Of a DNA stretch of 64,000 nucleotides, positions 26,977-36,342 are shown piece by piece. This DNA comes from an uncultured Odoribacter sp. (GTDB taxonomy: Bacteria; Bacteroidota; Bacteroidia; Bacteroidales; Marinifilaceae), in NCBI GenBank assembly GCA_944321165.1, contig CALUKE010000002.1:248001-312000 (forward strand), given 5' to 3'. The notes under the pieces were generated by a model. That model did no database searches. It was not told the DNA's origin and saw only the letters and a program-made list of their open reading frames with translations. Both the position numbers and the translations under genes were made by a program. The stretch's first letter is position 1, and every line of letters starts with the position of its first letter.

Positions 26977-28302
26977 ATGAGAATAGCTGTAGTGGGAACT
27001 GGATATGTCGGACTTGTTTCCGGCACTTGTTTGGCGGAAACCGGGGTGACGGTTACTTGTGTAGATGTGGATACATTGAAAATCGATTGTTTGAAGCAGG
27101 GAGAGATTCCGATTTATGAACCGGGTTTGGGTGAGCTGGTTTTGAAGAACAGGATGAACGAACGTTTGTTTTTTACGACTTCTTTGAAGGAGGCTTTGCT
27201 GGATGCCGATGCTGTTTTCATTGCAGTAGGAACGCCTCCGGGAGAGGATGGCAGTGCGGATTTGAGCTATGTATTGCAAGTTGCTCATGAAGTAGGTACC
27301 TTGATTGATGATTATGTGGTGGTGGTGACAAAATCGACCGTACCGGTCGGGACGAACCGGCAGGTGAAGGCTGCGGTACAGGAAGAACTGGATAAAAGAG
27401 GGGTGGCTGTTTCGTTTGATGTGGCTTCCAATCCGGAGTTTCTGAAAGAAGGGGATGCGATAAATGATTTCATGCATCCGGACCGTATTGTGATCGGTGT
27501 AGAATCGGAACGGGCCCGGAAGGTGATGGAGCGGTTGTATCATGCTTTTGTATTGAACAATACTCCGCTTTATTTTATGGATATCCTTTCGGCTGAGATG
27601 ACTAAGTATGCCGCTAATTCGATGTTGGCTACCCGTATCTCTTTTATGAATGATATAGCCAATTTATGCGAATTGGTAGGCGCAGATGTCGAGGCCGTGA
27701 AAAAGGGTATCGGCAGTGATTCCCGGATCGGGAAAAAATTTCTGAACGCCGGTTGCGGGTATGGCGGTTCCTGCTTTCCCAAAGATGTAAAGGCCTTGAT
27801 TCGGACGGGGGAGGGATATGGATACCGGATGGAGGTGTTGAAAGCGGTGGAACAGGTCAATGAAAGACAGAAACATGTGCTGTTTGACAAGATTCAAAGA
27901 TACTATCGGGGAAATTTGAAAGGAAAGCATTTTGGTCTGTGGGGGTTGTCATTCAAGCCTGCTACGGATGATATGCGGGAGGCTCCTTCTTTGGTTTTGA
28001 TAGAGCAGTTGTTGGAGGCAGGGGCGACAGTCAAGGCCTACGATCCGGTAGCCATGGCGGAGGGGCGTCGTCGCTTGGGAAATCGAATTGCTTATGCCGC
28101 CAATATGTATGAGGCATTGACAGCGGCGGATGCCATGATTGTCGTAACGGAATGGCAGGAGTTTAAAGTGCCGAAATTTACCTATATCGAGCGGGCTTTA
28201 AAGGAAAAAGTAATCTTTGACGGGCGGAATATCTATAATCCGGAGCAAATGAAGGAATTTGGGTATGTATATTTTGGAATCGGTAAAAAACGGGAAGAGT
28301 GA
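26977..28302 (+). CDS. ugd: UDP-glucose 6-dehydrogenase
   Basis: This 441-residue enzyme oxidises UDP-glucose to UDP-glucuronate with two NAD+, feeding capsule and polysaccharide synthesis. The NAD-binding motif GTGYVGLVSG is at residues 7-16. The central helix and catalytic-cysteine segment GCGYGGSCFPKD is near residue 265. The C-terminal UDP-binding domain has WGLSFKPATDDMREAPS. Length is standard. Its stop overlaps the GTG start of the lipid kinase gene (GTGA at 28299-28302), so the two are translationally coupled. Nucleotide-sugar dehydrogenases of related type (UDP-ManNAc) cannot be fully excluded. Confidence 0.93.
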   Translation: MRIAVVGTGYVGLVSGTCLAETGVTVTCVDVDTLKIDCLKQGEIPIYEPGLGELVLKNRMNERLFFTTSLKEALLDADAVFIAVGTPPGEDGSADLSYVLQVAHEVGTLIDDYVVVVTKSTVPVGTNRQVKAAVQEELDKRGVAVSFDVASNPEFLKEGDAINDFMHPDRIVIGVESERARKVMERLYHAFVLNNTPLYFMDILSAEMTKYAANSMLATRISFMNDIANLCELVGADVEAVKKGIGSDSRIGKKFLNAGCGYGGSCFPKDVKALIRTGEGYGYRMEVLKAVEQVNERQKHVLFDKIQRYYRGNLKGKHFGLWGLSFKPATDDMREAPSLVLIEQLLEAGATVKAYDPVAMAEGRRRLGNRIAYAANMYEALTAADAMIVVTEWQEFKVPKFTYIERALKEKVIFDGRNIYNPEQMKEFGYVYFGIGKKREE

Positions 28303-29177
28303 GCATCTTATTTATAGTAAATCCAATATCGGGAATGGGCTTGGGAAAGGAATTGCCGGAAAAAATCCGGCGTATTCCGGCGTATGAGCATGTCTGCTAT
28401 GATATCGAATTTACGAAATATGCAGGACATGCCCGAAAATTGGTCGAAGAGGCCAGGAAGAGTGGTAAATATACGCGGATCGTGGCTGTAGGAGGTGATG
28501 GGACGGTTAATGAGGTGGGTACTGCCTTGTGTGGCAGTGATATTGCTTTTGGGGTGGTCTCTTTAGGAAGCGGAAATGGATTTGCCAGACATCTGGGATA
28601 TTCCGTTTTTATGACTAGAGCCTTGAAACAGGTGTTGAGCGATCGTTTTATTCAGGTGGATGTTTTGGAGATAAACGGAAAATATTCTTTGAATGTCAGT
28701 GGGGTAGGATTTGATGCCGAAGTAGCCCATGAATTCAATCAACTTAGATTGAGAGGGGTATTTTCCTATATATATGCTGCATTCAAACTGTGGTTCCGCT
28801 ATCCTGAAAAAAAGTACCGGATCACGAGTGGCGGAAAGGTCATGACGGTGAGTTGTTTTATCCTTAGCTTTGCAAACAGTTCCCAGTATGGAAATAATGC
28901 CTATATTGCACCTCTTGCATCCATGCAGGATGGATTGATGGATATCTGCATTTTGAAACGGCCCGCTTTCTTTGAGATACTGTGGTTTTTACTTTTCTTT
29001 GTCAATTCAAAATTGTATAAATTGTCTTATTTCAAAGAGTTGCAGTGTGAAGAGGCCGTGGTGGAAGGAGATATCGAGCGGGTGCATATCGATGGAGACG
29101 CTTATCTCATGCCCTCTCCGATTCGTTTGAAGATGCACAAGGGGGGTCTGAAAGTCATTTCTCCGAAGAAGAAATAG
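28299..29177 (+). CDS. Diacylglycerol/lipid kinase family protein (YegS/DagK type)
   Basis: This 292-residue cytosolic kinase starts with GTG inside the ugd stop. It has the N-terminal FIVNPISGMG loop and the nucleotide-binding VAVGGDGTVNEVGTAL (about residues 62-77). The LGSGNGFARHLG stretch near residue 95 is typical of diacylglycerol-kinase catalytic domains, and a C-terminal beta-sandwich ends in ERVHIDGDAYLMPSP. The family phosphorylates diacylglycerol, ceramide or other lipids. Coupling to ugd suggests an envelope-lipid or glycan link, but this is inference. Its 3' end overlaps the converging nucleotidyltransferase by 23 bases. Confidence 0.9.
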   Translation: MSILFIVNPISGMGLGKELPEKIRRIPAYEHVCYDIEFTKYAGHARKLVEEARKSGKYTRIVAVGGDGTVNEVGTALCGSDIAFGVVSLGSGNGFARHLGYSVFMTRALKQVLSDRFIQVDVLEINGKYSLNVSGVGFDAEVAHEFNQLRLRGVFSYIYAAFKLWFRYPEKKYRITSGGKVMTVSCFILSFANSSQYGNNAYIAPLASMQDGLMDICILKRPAFFEILWFLLFFVNSKLYKLSYFKELQCEEAVVEGDIERVHIDGDAYLMPSPIRLKMHKGGLKVISPKKK

Positions 29178-30585
29178 TATTTTTTGCCGGCTGTATGCCC
29201 AGTTGGGCGGCTACTTTAAACATATATTCGCGGGCTTCTTCGTGATTGTTGCCGATGATACCGTCCAGGATAGCTTCTTTGATGGCATTTTTGATTTCCC
29301 CGATAGCCTTGCAGGGGGGAAGTTGAAAGGTGGCGATGATTTCTTCACCTCCGATCGGTGGTTGGAAATTCCGGATGGAGTCTTTTTCTTCTACCTCTTT
29401 GAGTTTGCGGCGGACGATTTTGAAATTTTCGAGAAAGCGTTTTACTTTTTCTTCATTTTTGGAAGTGATGTCGGCTTCTGCCAGTGTCATCAGATCGTCG
29501 ATGTCATCGCCTGCATCGAAAAGAAGTCTCCGGACAGCCGAATTGGTTACGATCTCTTCGGATAATACGATGGGACGCATGTGCAGGTTGACCAGTTTCT
29601 GGACATATTTCATTTTTTCGTTTTGGGGCAGCTTTAGCCGGTTGAAGAGTTTGGCAACCATGCGTTCTCCTACATGATTGTGCCCGTAGAATGTCCAGCC
29701 TTGGCCGGGGATGTATTTCTTGGTAGCCGGTTTGCCGATGTCGTGCAACAAGGCGGCCCAGCGAAGCCATAAATCTTCGCTGTATAAAGAGATGGTGTCC
29801 AAAACACTCAGGGTGTGCCAGAAATTGTCTTTGTGTTTGATGCCTTGAACGCTTTCTACGCCTTTTAAGGCAGTCAGTTCGGGGAAAAAGATTTCCAGTA
29901 GACCGGCTTCGTCCAATAAACGGATTCCCCGGGATGGTTCGGGGGAAAGCATGATTTTGTTGAACTCGTCCATGATTCTTTCCGTGGATACAATGGGTAG
30001 ACGGTGTCGGTATTCGGCGATGGCTTTGAAGGTCTGTTCCTCGATCTGAAAGTTCAGTTGGGAGGCGAAACGGATGGCCCGCATCATTCGCAGGGGATCG
30101 TCAGAAAAAGTAAGTCCGGGTTCCAGGGGAGTCTTGATAAGGCGTGTTTCTAAATGCTGCAGCCCTCCGAATGGATCGATCAAAGTTCCATAATCTGTTC
30201 GGTTTAGAGAAATGGCTAAAGCATTGATGGTGAAATCCCGGCGTTTTTGATCGTCGTCTATACTGCCTTCTTCGACAATGGGCTTGCGGGAATCTGCCCG
30301 GTAGGATTCTTTGCGGGCGCCGACAAATTCGATTTCCATGCCTTTGTAGCGAAACATGGCTGTTCCGAAATTCTTGAATACCGATACCCGCAGGTTGCCC
30401 AAACGGCGGGCCGCTGCTTCTGCCAGTTCGATACCGCTGCCGTGAACGACGACATCGATGTCTTTGGAGGGACGGTGCAGCAGTAAATCACGGACATAAC
30501 CGCCGATGACAAAGGCTTCTATTCCTTTTTCGGTGGCGATATCGGAGAGAATTTTAAAAATCGGATGTTTCAGTGGTAATTGCAT
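29155..30585 (-). CDS. CCA tRNA nucleotidyltransferase / poly(A) polymerase family protein with HD domain
   Basis: This 476-residue enzyme belongs to class II nucleotidyltransferases that add or repair the CCA end of tRNAs. The active site shows GGYVRDLLLHRPSKDIDVVV (residues 28-45) with the two catalytic Asp residues. The RRDFTINALAIS motif and the RMMRAIRFASQLNF region follow. The C-terminal HD phosphohydrolase domain has LLHDIGKP near residue 275, with HMRP further on. This long CCA-plus-HD form is common in Bacteroidales. It converges on the lipid kinase with a 23-base overlap. Confidence 0.92.
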   Translation of the reverse strand: MQLPLKHPIFKILSDIATEKGIEAFVIGGYVRDLLLHRPSKDIDVVVHGSGIELAEAAARRLGNLRVSVFKNFGTAMFRYKGMEIEFVGARKESYRADSRKPIVEEGSIDDDQKRRDFTINALAISLNRTDYGTLIDPFGGLQHLETRLIKTPLEPGLTFSDDPLRMMRAIRFASQLNFQIEEQTFKAIAEYRHRLPIVSTERIMDEFNKIMLSPEPSRGIRLLDEAGLLEIFFPELTALKGVESVQGIKHKDNFWHTLSVLDTISLYSEDLWLRWAALLHDIGKPATKKYIPGQGWTFYGHNHVGERMVAKLFNRLKLPQNEKMKYVQKLVNLHMRPIVLSEEIVTNSAVRRLLFDAGDDIDDLMTLAEADITSKNEEKVKRFLENFKIVRRKLKEVEEKDSIRNFQPPIGGEEIIATFQLPPCKAIGEIKNAIKEAILDGIIGNNHEEAREYMFKVAAQLGIQPAKNTISSSEK

Positions 30586-30614
30586 GATGTCTTGAGTCTG
30601 TCAGGGTCGAAAGA

Positions 30615-30654
30615 AGAGACTGTGTCAAAATTGAAAAATTTTGGCGCAGTCTCT
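30615..30654 (-). terminator. Hairpin downstream of the rnf operon
   Basis: AGAGACTGTGTCAAAATT (30615-30632) pairs with AATTTTGGCGCAGTCTCT (30637-30654) around a GAAA loop. The pairing is complete on the plus strand if two G-U pairs are allowed; on the minus strand two A-C mismatches remain. It lies 80 bases beyond the rnfA stop and 30 bases before the nucleotidyltransferase start. It is most likely the end of the rnf transcript. Confidence 0.55.
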
Positions 30655-30733
30655 CGTATTTGTAAAATGTGTCGGGATCGGAAGTCCCCTTGGCACACAA
30701 TGGTTTATTGTTTTATTTTCCCGTTAAGAGAGG

Positions 30734-31306
30734 CTATACGATTCCCGAAAATCCCATGAAAGCCATAGCCAGCAATCCGGCTGTGATCAGTGCGATGGGG
30801 GAACCTTTCATCCCTTTGGGAATGGCAACCAGTTCGAGATGTTCGCGTATACCGGCAAAGATGGTCAACGCCAGACCGAAGCCGATGGCTGTCGATGCGG
30901 CAAATACAAGTGATTCCAACAGGTTGAATTCTTTTTGGATAACCATGATGGCAACACCCAACACCGTACAGTTCGTGGTGATCAGAGGCAGAAATACGCC
31001 TAACGCCTGATAGAGGGAGGGACTTACCTTTTTCAGAATAATCTCCACCATTTGCACCAGGGCTGCAATGATCAGAATGAACGTGATGGTCTGCATAAAA
31101 CCGATTCCGAAAGGATCCAGTACTGTTTTCTGAACGATAAAAGTCACCAGGGTTGCCAGAATCATCACGAAAGTCACTGCTCCGGTCATACCTAAAGCCG
31201 TGGAGACTTTTTTAGAAACGCCGAGGAACGGACAGATTCCTAAAAATTGTGCCAGTACGATGTTATTGACAAAGACGGCTGCGATAAATATTAAAATATA
31301 TTCCAT
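30734..31306 (-). CDS. rnfA: Rnf complex subunit A
   Basis: This 190-residue inner-membrane subunit of the Rnf electron-transport complex has six predicted helices. Typical sequence is seen in EYILIFIAAVFVNNIVLAQF, LGICPFLGVSKKVSTALGM (a conserved Cys in the membrane, thought to ligate an iron-sulfur centre with RnfE) and TNCTVLGVAIMVI. It is the last gene of the operon, ten bases after rnfE. Rnf moves electrons between ferredoxin and NAD while pumping Na+ or H+. Confidence 0.95.
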   Translation of the reverse strand: MEYILIFIAAVFVNNIVLAQFLGICPFLGVSKKVSTALGMTGAVTFVMILATLVTFIVQKTVLDPFGIGFMQTITFILIIAALVQMVEIILKKVSPSLYQALGVFLPLITTNCTVLGVAIMVIQKEFNLLESLVFAASTAIGFGLALTIFAGIREHLELVAIPKGMKGSPIALITAGLLAMAFMGFSGIV

Positions 31307-31315
31307 AGTTCAATC

Positions 31316-31903
31316 TTAATTCGTTTTTCTAATCCGGTTTACAATAGCGATCAAATAGCCCAGTGCCAGGAATGCTCCGGGAGCCAGTACGAAGACCAGC
31401 ATACCGTAGTTTTCGTCGAAGATCGGATAGTTGAAGGCTTTGCCGCTTCCCAGAATTTCTCGTATCATGCCCAGCAGGGTCAAACTGATGGTAAAACCGA
31501 GTCCCATGCCGAGTCCATCGAGCATGGAGGGAATGGCTTTATTTTTAGAAGCGAATGCTTCTGCCCGGCCCAATACGATACAGTTTACAACGATCAGTGG
31601 AATGAACAGACCCAGTGATTCGTGGAGTGGTGTCAGATAGGCGGCCATACACATGTCTACGACTGTTACAAATGCCGCAATGATAACGATGAACGAAGGA
31701 ATGCGGATTTTATCCGGAATGATGTTGGCGACCAGCGATATCACCAGATTGGACATCACCAGTACGAACGCCGTGGCCAGTCCCATACCCATGCCGTTGA
31801 TGGCCGAGGTCGTTACGCCCAATGTGGGACACATTCCCAGCAAAAGCGAGAAGGTCGGGTTTTCTTTGAACAGGCCGTTGGTTAAGACTTTAAAGTTATT
31901 CAT
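31316..31903 (-). CDS. rnfE: Rnf complex subunit E
   Basis: This 195-residue integral membrane subunit is homologous to RnfA and has six helices. The N-terminal half carries NPTFSLLLGMCPTLGVTTSA with the conserved Cys, and VNCIVLGRAEAFASKNK is in the middle; both are hallmarks of RnfE. RnfA and RnfE form the central membrane pair of the complex. It sits 23 bases after rnfG and ten bases before rnfA. Confidence 0.95.
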   Translation of the reverse strand: MNNFKVLTNGLFKENPTFSLLLGMCPTLGVTTSAINGMGMGLATAFVLVMSNLVISLVANIIPDKIRIPSFIVIIAAFVTVVDMCMAAYLTPLHESLGLFIPLIVVNCIVLGRAEAFASKNKAIPSMLDGLGMGLGFTISLTLLGMIREILGSGKAFNYPIFDENYGMLVFVLAPGAFLALGYLIAIVNRIRKTN

Positions 31904-31926
31904 AAGGTTTGAATTGAAATCGTGAA

Positions 31927-32547
31927 TTATTTGCTTTGTTGGGTTGCTCCCGATGCCGCGTCTGCGTCACCGGCCAGGGCTGCAGCAGCGCGGTTGACCG
32001 CATCCAGAAAAGCCCGGGAAGAAATGGTGGCTGCCGTGATGGCATCAACATCTCCACCGTCTTTGCTTACTTTTAAGCCGGTTGTACCGGGTTTTTTCCC
32101 GATGATACTCCCTTTACCTTCCCGGGTGAACCATACGTTCATTTTGGAGCCCAGTCCCGGTGTTTCTTTGTGTTCGAGTACCGAGTAGTTGGCGATGCTT
32201 CCATCTGGATGGAAACCGACCATGAGCCATACCTGGCCTCCAAATCCGCTGTTGGTGTATGTCTTTACAGCTGTCCCTACGGTTTCTCCGCCTTTTTTGG
32301 CCGGATAGAATTCCAGTTCTCCACCATCGGCAGTCTGGACTTTCCAGGCTTCTGCACTGGGATCGTTGTCGAATTCACCCGGTATTACCTGACGGATGGC
32401 ATTTACTTGTTTTGCCTGCTTGGCGGCTTGGATCGGTTCAGCTGTCAATTCGTTCACATAGCCTACGGCGGCAGATGCGATCAAGGTGACTCCGAAAAGA
32501 ACCACCACCATATTTGTAAAATTAGATTCTAATTTCTTTCCCATCAT
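31927..32547 (-). CDS. rnfG: Rnf complex subunit G (FMN-binding)
   Basis: This 206-residue subunit has one N-terminal transmembrane helix (about residues 12-28) and a periplasmic FMN-binding domain. The covalent FMN site is in VDAITAATISSRAFLDAV, where the last Thr of TAAT is the expected attachment residue, near residue 176. An Ala- and Ser-rich C-terminal tail (LAGDADAASGATQQSK) follows. It passes electrons across the membrane side of Rnf. The start could be either of two adjacent ATG codons. Confidence 0.94.
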   Translation of the reverse strand: MMGKKLESNFTNMVVVLFGVTLIASAAVGYVNELTAEPIQAAKQAKQVNAIRQVIPGEFDNDPSAEAWKVQTADGGELEFYPAKKGGETVGTAVKTYTNSGFGGQVWLMVGFHPDGSIANYSVLEHKETPGLGSKMNVWFTREGKGSIIGKKPGTTGLKVSKDGGDVDAITAATISSRAFLDAVNRAAAALAGDADAASGATQQSK

Positions 32548-32569
32548 GGATAAATTTTAGAGGTTGGAT

Positions 32570-33556
32570 TTAAGCGAATCTCACCGGTTTACAATATCGG
32601 TTGATCAGCGGTGTGAACGCATTCATGATCAGAATGGCAAATGACATTCCTTCGGGATAGGCGCCGAAAATACGGATTACTACCGTCAGTATGCCGATTC
32701 CGACACCGTAGATGATCATTCCCTTGTGACTCATGGGAGAGGTGACGTAGTCGGTGGCCATGAAGATAGCTCCCAACATCAAACCTCCACTTAACAGGTG
32801 GAATAGTGGATCGGCGTATGCATCCGGATTGCACAAGTGCAGGATGCCTGTAAATACGATGACGGTAGCGAAAATACTTACCGGAATATGCCAGGTGATG
32901 ATTTTTCGGAAAAGCATATAGGCAAAGCCGATTAATAAGGCCAGTGCGGCAACTTCTCCCAGACTTCCGCCCATGTTGCCCAACAACATGTTTTTATATC
33001 CGACGAAACTTTCTGCCGACAGTACGTCGCTGACGGATTGTCCGGTTTTGACCGCCTCTTTCAGAAGAGCCAGCGGAGTAGCTCCGGTTTGTGCGTCTAT
33101 ATACGAACCGGCAAAGCCTTGAGCCAATGGCCAGGTTGTCATTTGTACCGGGAAGGAGATGAGCAGGAATACACGTCCCACCAATGCCGGATTGAAGATA
33201 TTGCATCCCAGGCCTCCGAAACTCATTTTACCGATGCCGATGGCCACTAATGCCCCGATGACGATGATCCACCACGGGAGATTGGACGGTACGTTGAAAG
33301 CCAGCAGAACTCCTGTGATCAAAGCGGAACCGTCGAAGATCGTCGGTGTCTGCTTGAGCAGAAATTTCTGGATGACGTATTCGAAAAAGAGACAGGCCAC
33401 CACCGATGTCAGGGTGACGATGATCGCTCCCAGACCGAAAAACAGGACAGAACAGATGAAAGCCGGTATGAGTGCGATAAGTACTCCGTACATGTTCTTT
33501 TCGATGGTGTCACCACTGTGAACATGCGGAGAAGGAGATATTAGTAATTTATTCAT
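32570..33556 (-). CDS. rnfD: Rnf complex subunit D
   Basis: This 328-residue membrane subunit has about nine to ten helices. The N-terminal MNKLLISPSPHVHSGD is conserved, and the covalent FMN site is the TGATPLALLKEA region near residue 150. The later ATG at 33556 is preferred because it aligns with the family N-terminus; an ATG two codons upstream is also possible. It lies 23 bases after rnfC and 22 bases before rnfG. Confidence 0.94.
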   Translation of the reverse strand: MNKLLISPSPHVHSGDTIEKNMYGVLIALIPAFICSVLFFGLGAIIVTLTSVVACLFFEYVIQKFLLKQTPTIFDGSALITGVLLAFNVPSNLPWWIIVIGALVAIGIGKMSFGGLGCNIFNPALVGRVFLLISFPVQMTTWPLAQGFAGSYIDAQTGATPLALLKEAVKTGQSVSDVLSAESFVGYKNMLLGNMGGSLGEVAALALLIGFAYMLFRKIITWHIPVSIFATVIVFTGILHLCNPDAYADPLFHLLSGGLMLGAIFMATDYVTSPMSHKGMIIYGVGIGILTVVIRIFGAYPEGMSFAILIMNAFTPLINRYCKPVRFA

Positions 33557-33579
33557 AATCATACATCGTTGACATGTTA

Positions 33580-34911
33580 TTATTTCTTTCTACTGCGGAT
33601 CATGGCTCCGGTCCGGGCTTTCCCCAAACGGATGTAATCGAGCAGCGGTCGGTCGGACGGACAGGTGAAGCTACATGAACCGCATTCGATGCAATCCATG
33701 ACTTTTTCTTCTTCCAGTCGTTCCAGCAGATTGAACTGCGACAGTTTCATCAATAAGTAAGGTTCCAGGCCCATCGGACAGGCGGAAACGCACTTGCTGC
33801 AGCGGATGCAGTTGCGCATCGGTTTGCGGGAGGCTTCCCGTTCGTTGATGAGCAGGATGCCGCTGGTGCCTTTCATGACGGGAGAATCGATGTTGACCAT
33901 CGCTCTACCCATCATCGGACCTCCGCCGATGACTTTGGCTGTATCTTCCGGAAGACCGCCGGCAGCTTCGATTACCTGAGAAATCGGGGTACCGATACGG
34001 CACAGAAAATTGCCCGGTTTCTTTACAGATTTTCCAGTGACTGTCACGACCCGCTCGATCAACGGTTTGTTTTTCATCACGGCTTCATAGACAGCCAGGG
34101 CTGTACCGACGTTTTGTACGACAGCTCCAACGGCGATGGGTAAAGCTCCGGAGGGAACGGCCCGCTTGATGGTCGCCTGGATCAGCTGTTTTTCTCCGCC
34201 TTGCGGATATCTTACTTTTAACGGACAGATTTCGATTTCCGGAGTTTTCGCAGCCAGTTGTTGCAGATGGGCGATGGCATCTTTTTTATTGTTTTCGATA
34301 CCGATGATGGCCCGTTTTACTTCGATGGCTTTCATCAGAATCTGCACTCCAACCAGGATTTCTTCGCCTTTTTCCAGCAGGATACGGTGGTCGGCCGTCA
34401 GATAGGGCTCACATTCTACTCCATTGATGATCAATACTTCTGCTTTATTGCCGGGAGGGGGTGTCAGTTTGACCTGAGTCGGGAAAGTCGCACCGCCCAT
34501 GCCGACGATGCCGGCAGCTGCAATGGCTTTTAGGATTTCTTCTTTGGAAGAGGGTATCTGGTGTTCCGGTTTGGATGAACGGTCGATTTCCGGTATCCAT
34601 TCATCTCCTTCGACTTGGATGGTAATCGCCGGTTTTGACAGACCGGCTGCATCGGTAACGGAATCGATAGACAATACTGTCCCGGAAACAGAACTGTGTA
34701 TGTTGGCGGATACAAAACCTGCCGCCTGTGCAATCAGTTGGCCGGCTTTTACTTTATCACCTTTTTGTACCACTGGGGTAGCGGGAGCTCCGATGTGCTG
34801 ACCGAGCGGAATGATCACCTTTTCGGGTACAGGCAGAACCTGTATGTTCTCGGATGCCGATAATTTATTTTCAGGTGGATGAACACCACCGATTTTAAAT
34901 GTCTTTAACAC
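33580..34911 (-). CDS. rnfC: Rnf complex subunit C
   Basis: This 443-residue peripheral subunit is thought to bind NADH and FMN. Typical features are the N-terminal GGVHPPENK, the GGATFPTQVK nucleotide-binding stretch near residue 140, and the RnfC-type PQGGEKQLIQA. Two C-terminal ferredoxin clusters have CIRCSKCVSACPMG and CIECGSCSFTCPSD, near residues 370 and 410. It is a short RnfC without the long Ala-rich C-terminal extension seen in some Proteobacteria. It is 20 bases downstream of rnfB. Confidence 0.96.
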   Translation of the reverse strand: MLKTFKIGGVHPPENKLSASENIQVLPVPEKVIIPLGQHIGAPATPVVQKGDKVKAGQLIAQAAGFVSANIHSSVSGTVLSIDSVTDAAGLSKPAITIQVEGDEWIPEIDRSSKPEHQIPSSKEEILKAIAAAGIVGMGGATFPTQVKLTPPPGNKAEVLIINGVECEPYLTADHRILLEKGEEILVGVQILMKAIEVKRAIIGIENNKKDAIAHLQQLAAKTPEIEICPLKVRYPQGGEKQLIQATIKRAVPSGALPIAVGAVVQNVGTALAVYEAVMKNKPLIERVVTVTGKSVKKPGNFLCRIGTPISQVIEAAGGLPEDTAKVIGGGPMMGRAMVNIDSPVMKGTSGILLINEREASRKPMRNCIRCSKCVSACPMGLEPYLLMKLSQFNLLERLEEEKVMDCIECGSCSFTCPSDRPLLDYIRLGKARTGAMIRSRKK

Positions 34912-34931
34912 AACGTATAAGTTTAAGGTTT

Positions 34932-35834
34932 TTAATTTTTACTATCTGTTTCCCGGGTTGTTTGAGGGGTAGCTGTTACAGCCTGGGCCTTCTCTGCTTC
35001 GGTTTCGGTTTTCCGAGGAGGAAAGTTCACTTCGTGTATAGCTCCGGTCGGACAAACACTGACGCATTTCCGGCACAGACGACACAGAGAATAATCGATA
35101 TAGGCCAGGTTGTTTTCTACGGTAATGGCTCCGAAGGGACATTCCTTGGCACATTTCCCGCAACCGATACAAGCTGCCTTACAGGCCTTTCGGGCAATAC
35201 CGCCTTTGTCTTTGTTGACACAACAAACGAAAACCCGCCGGTCTTTCGGACCTTTGTTCCGCAATTCGATGATGTTGCGGGGACAGGCTTTTACACAAGC
35301 GCCGCAAGCCACACATTTTTGTTCGTCGACCACAGGCAGCGAGCTTACCGGATCCATGTGAATGGCATCGAACGGACAGGCCGTTACACAGTCACCGCAT
35401 CCCAGACAGCCGAATCCGCAAGCAGTGTCTCCCACATACAAAGAGTGTTCGATGGCACAGGAACGAGCTCCATCGTACACACTGGTCCGGGGACGGTTTT
35501 CGCAATGTCCGTTGCATCTGACCACTGCTATTTTAGGGGCCTGGGCTTTTACTTCCCGTCCTAAGGCCGCAGCGATTTTGTTCATGGTTTCTGCGCCGCC
35601 GACCGGACACAGGATACCGTCCATCGTTTCCGATTTTACGGCAGCCTCCGCCAGTCCCCGGCAACCCGGATAACCGCATCCGCCACAATTCGCTCCTGGA
35701 AGTAAACCTTCGACAATGTCAATACGGGGGTCTTCTTCCACCTTGAACTTTTGTGCCACCAGATAAAGTATCACAGCCGATACAATACCGATCGCACATA
35801 ACGAAATAATAGTAATAATAACAAGTGTACTCAT
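34932..35834 (-). CDS. rnfB: Rnf complex subunit B (ferredoxin-type electron entry)
   Basis: This 300-residue subunit has an N-terminal membrane anchor (residues 4-26) and a 4Fe-4S motif (GANCGGCGYPGCRGLAEA, about 48-66). Several bacterial ferredoxin clusters follow (CGFGCLGCGDCVTACPFDAI, CVACGACVKACPRN, CIGCGKCAKECPFGAI, CRLCRKCVSVCPTGAI). It accepts electrons from reduced ferredoxin. An acidic and Thr-rich tail closes the protein. It follows the rseC-like gene by nine bases. Confidence 0.96.
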   Translation of the reverse strand: MSTLVIITIISLCAIGIVSAVILYLVAQKFKVEEDPRIDIVEGLLPGANCGGCGYPGCRGLAEAAVKSETMDGILCPVGGAETMNKIAAALGREVKAQAPKIAVVRCNGHCENRPRTSVYDGARSCAIEHSLYVGDTACGFGCLGCGDCVTACPFDAIHMDPVSSLPVVDEQKCVACGACVKACPRNIIELRNKGPKDRRVFVCCVNKDKGGIARKACKAACIGCGKCAKECPFGAITVENNLAYIDYSLCRLCRKCVSVCPTGAIHEVNFPPRKTETEAEKAQAVTATPQTTRETDSKN

Positions 35835-35843
35835 ATTTTGTAG

Positions 35844-36272
35844 TTAATAGTTGCCGATTTTTTCTATGGTGAAATTAATTTTTTGGGCGATCTTGTTTCG
35901 ACAAAAATACAGGATCAAAAAATAGCCGCCTAATAGAATCAGACTGATGATAGCTGCCTGCAATTCACTGCTCCCGGATTTTTCTAAAAAAAAGATGGTG
36001 GCGATGATCAGCACGGAAGGCATGATATAAGCGAGGAGTACTGAATAGAAGGCATTGTTCACAGAAGCGTAAACGATGACTTTTTCTCCCGGTTGGTATT
36101 CGGTGTTGGGGCGTCGTACAGTAATGATTTTTTCTTTGCTATCTGCAATTCCACAGGCTCCTTTGGCATGACAACCTGCACAAGCCGAGTGACTGATAAT
36201 GCTCACCTCCAACGTTTGTGTTGAGATGCTTTTTACGACTCCCTCATGCTGTATTCTATTGCTTTTTGTCAT
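35844..36272 (-). CDS. RseC/MucC-like protein (SoxR-reducing system type)
   Basis: This 142-residue protein has an N-terminal domain with a Cys cluster (SACAGCHAKGACGIADSKEK, residues 30-49) and two transmembrane helices at about 74-95 and 103-125. RseC homologues commonly head rnf/rsx operons; in enterobacteria they help the complex keep SoxR reduced. Here it is nine bases upstream of rnfB. The Cys cluster may carry a metal or redox centre. It heads the operon rseC-rnfB-C-D-G-E-A. Confidence 0.88.
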   Translation of the reverse strand: MTKSNRIQHEGVVKSISTQTLEVSIISHSACAGCHAKGACGIADSKEKIITVRRPNTEYQPGEKVIVYASVNNAFYSVLLAYIMPSVLIIATIFFLEKSGSSELQAAIISLILLGGYFLILYFCRNKIAQKINFTIEKIGNY

Positions 36273-36293
36273 ATGCCCTTTCTAAAACTATTG

Positions 36294-36301
36294 CAAAGGT
36301 A
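36294..36301 (-). promoter_or_regulatory. -7 element of the rnf operon
   Basis: The minus strand reads TACCTTTG (TAnnTTTG), 22 bases before the rseC-like start. This is the only promoter-like site seen ahead of the seven-gene operon. Confidence 0.55.
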
Positions 36302-36342
36302 ATATTTAAAGGTTAAAAGTAAAAGGTTATATGTTAAAATAT

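Noticed and set aside
26881..27543. Open frame of about 220 codons antisense to ugd
   Set aside because: His/Arg-rich, low-complexity composition typical of the reverse strand of a conserved gene; no domain.
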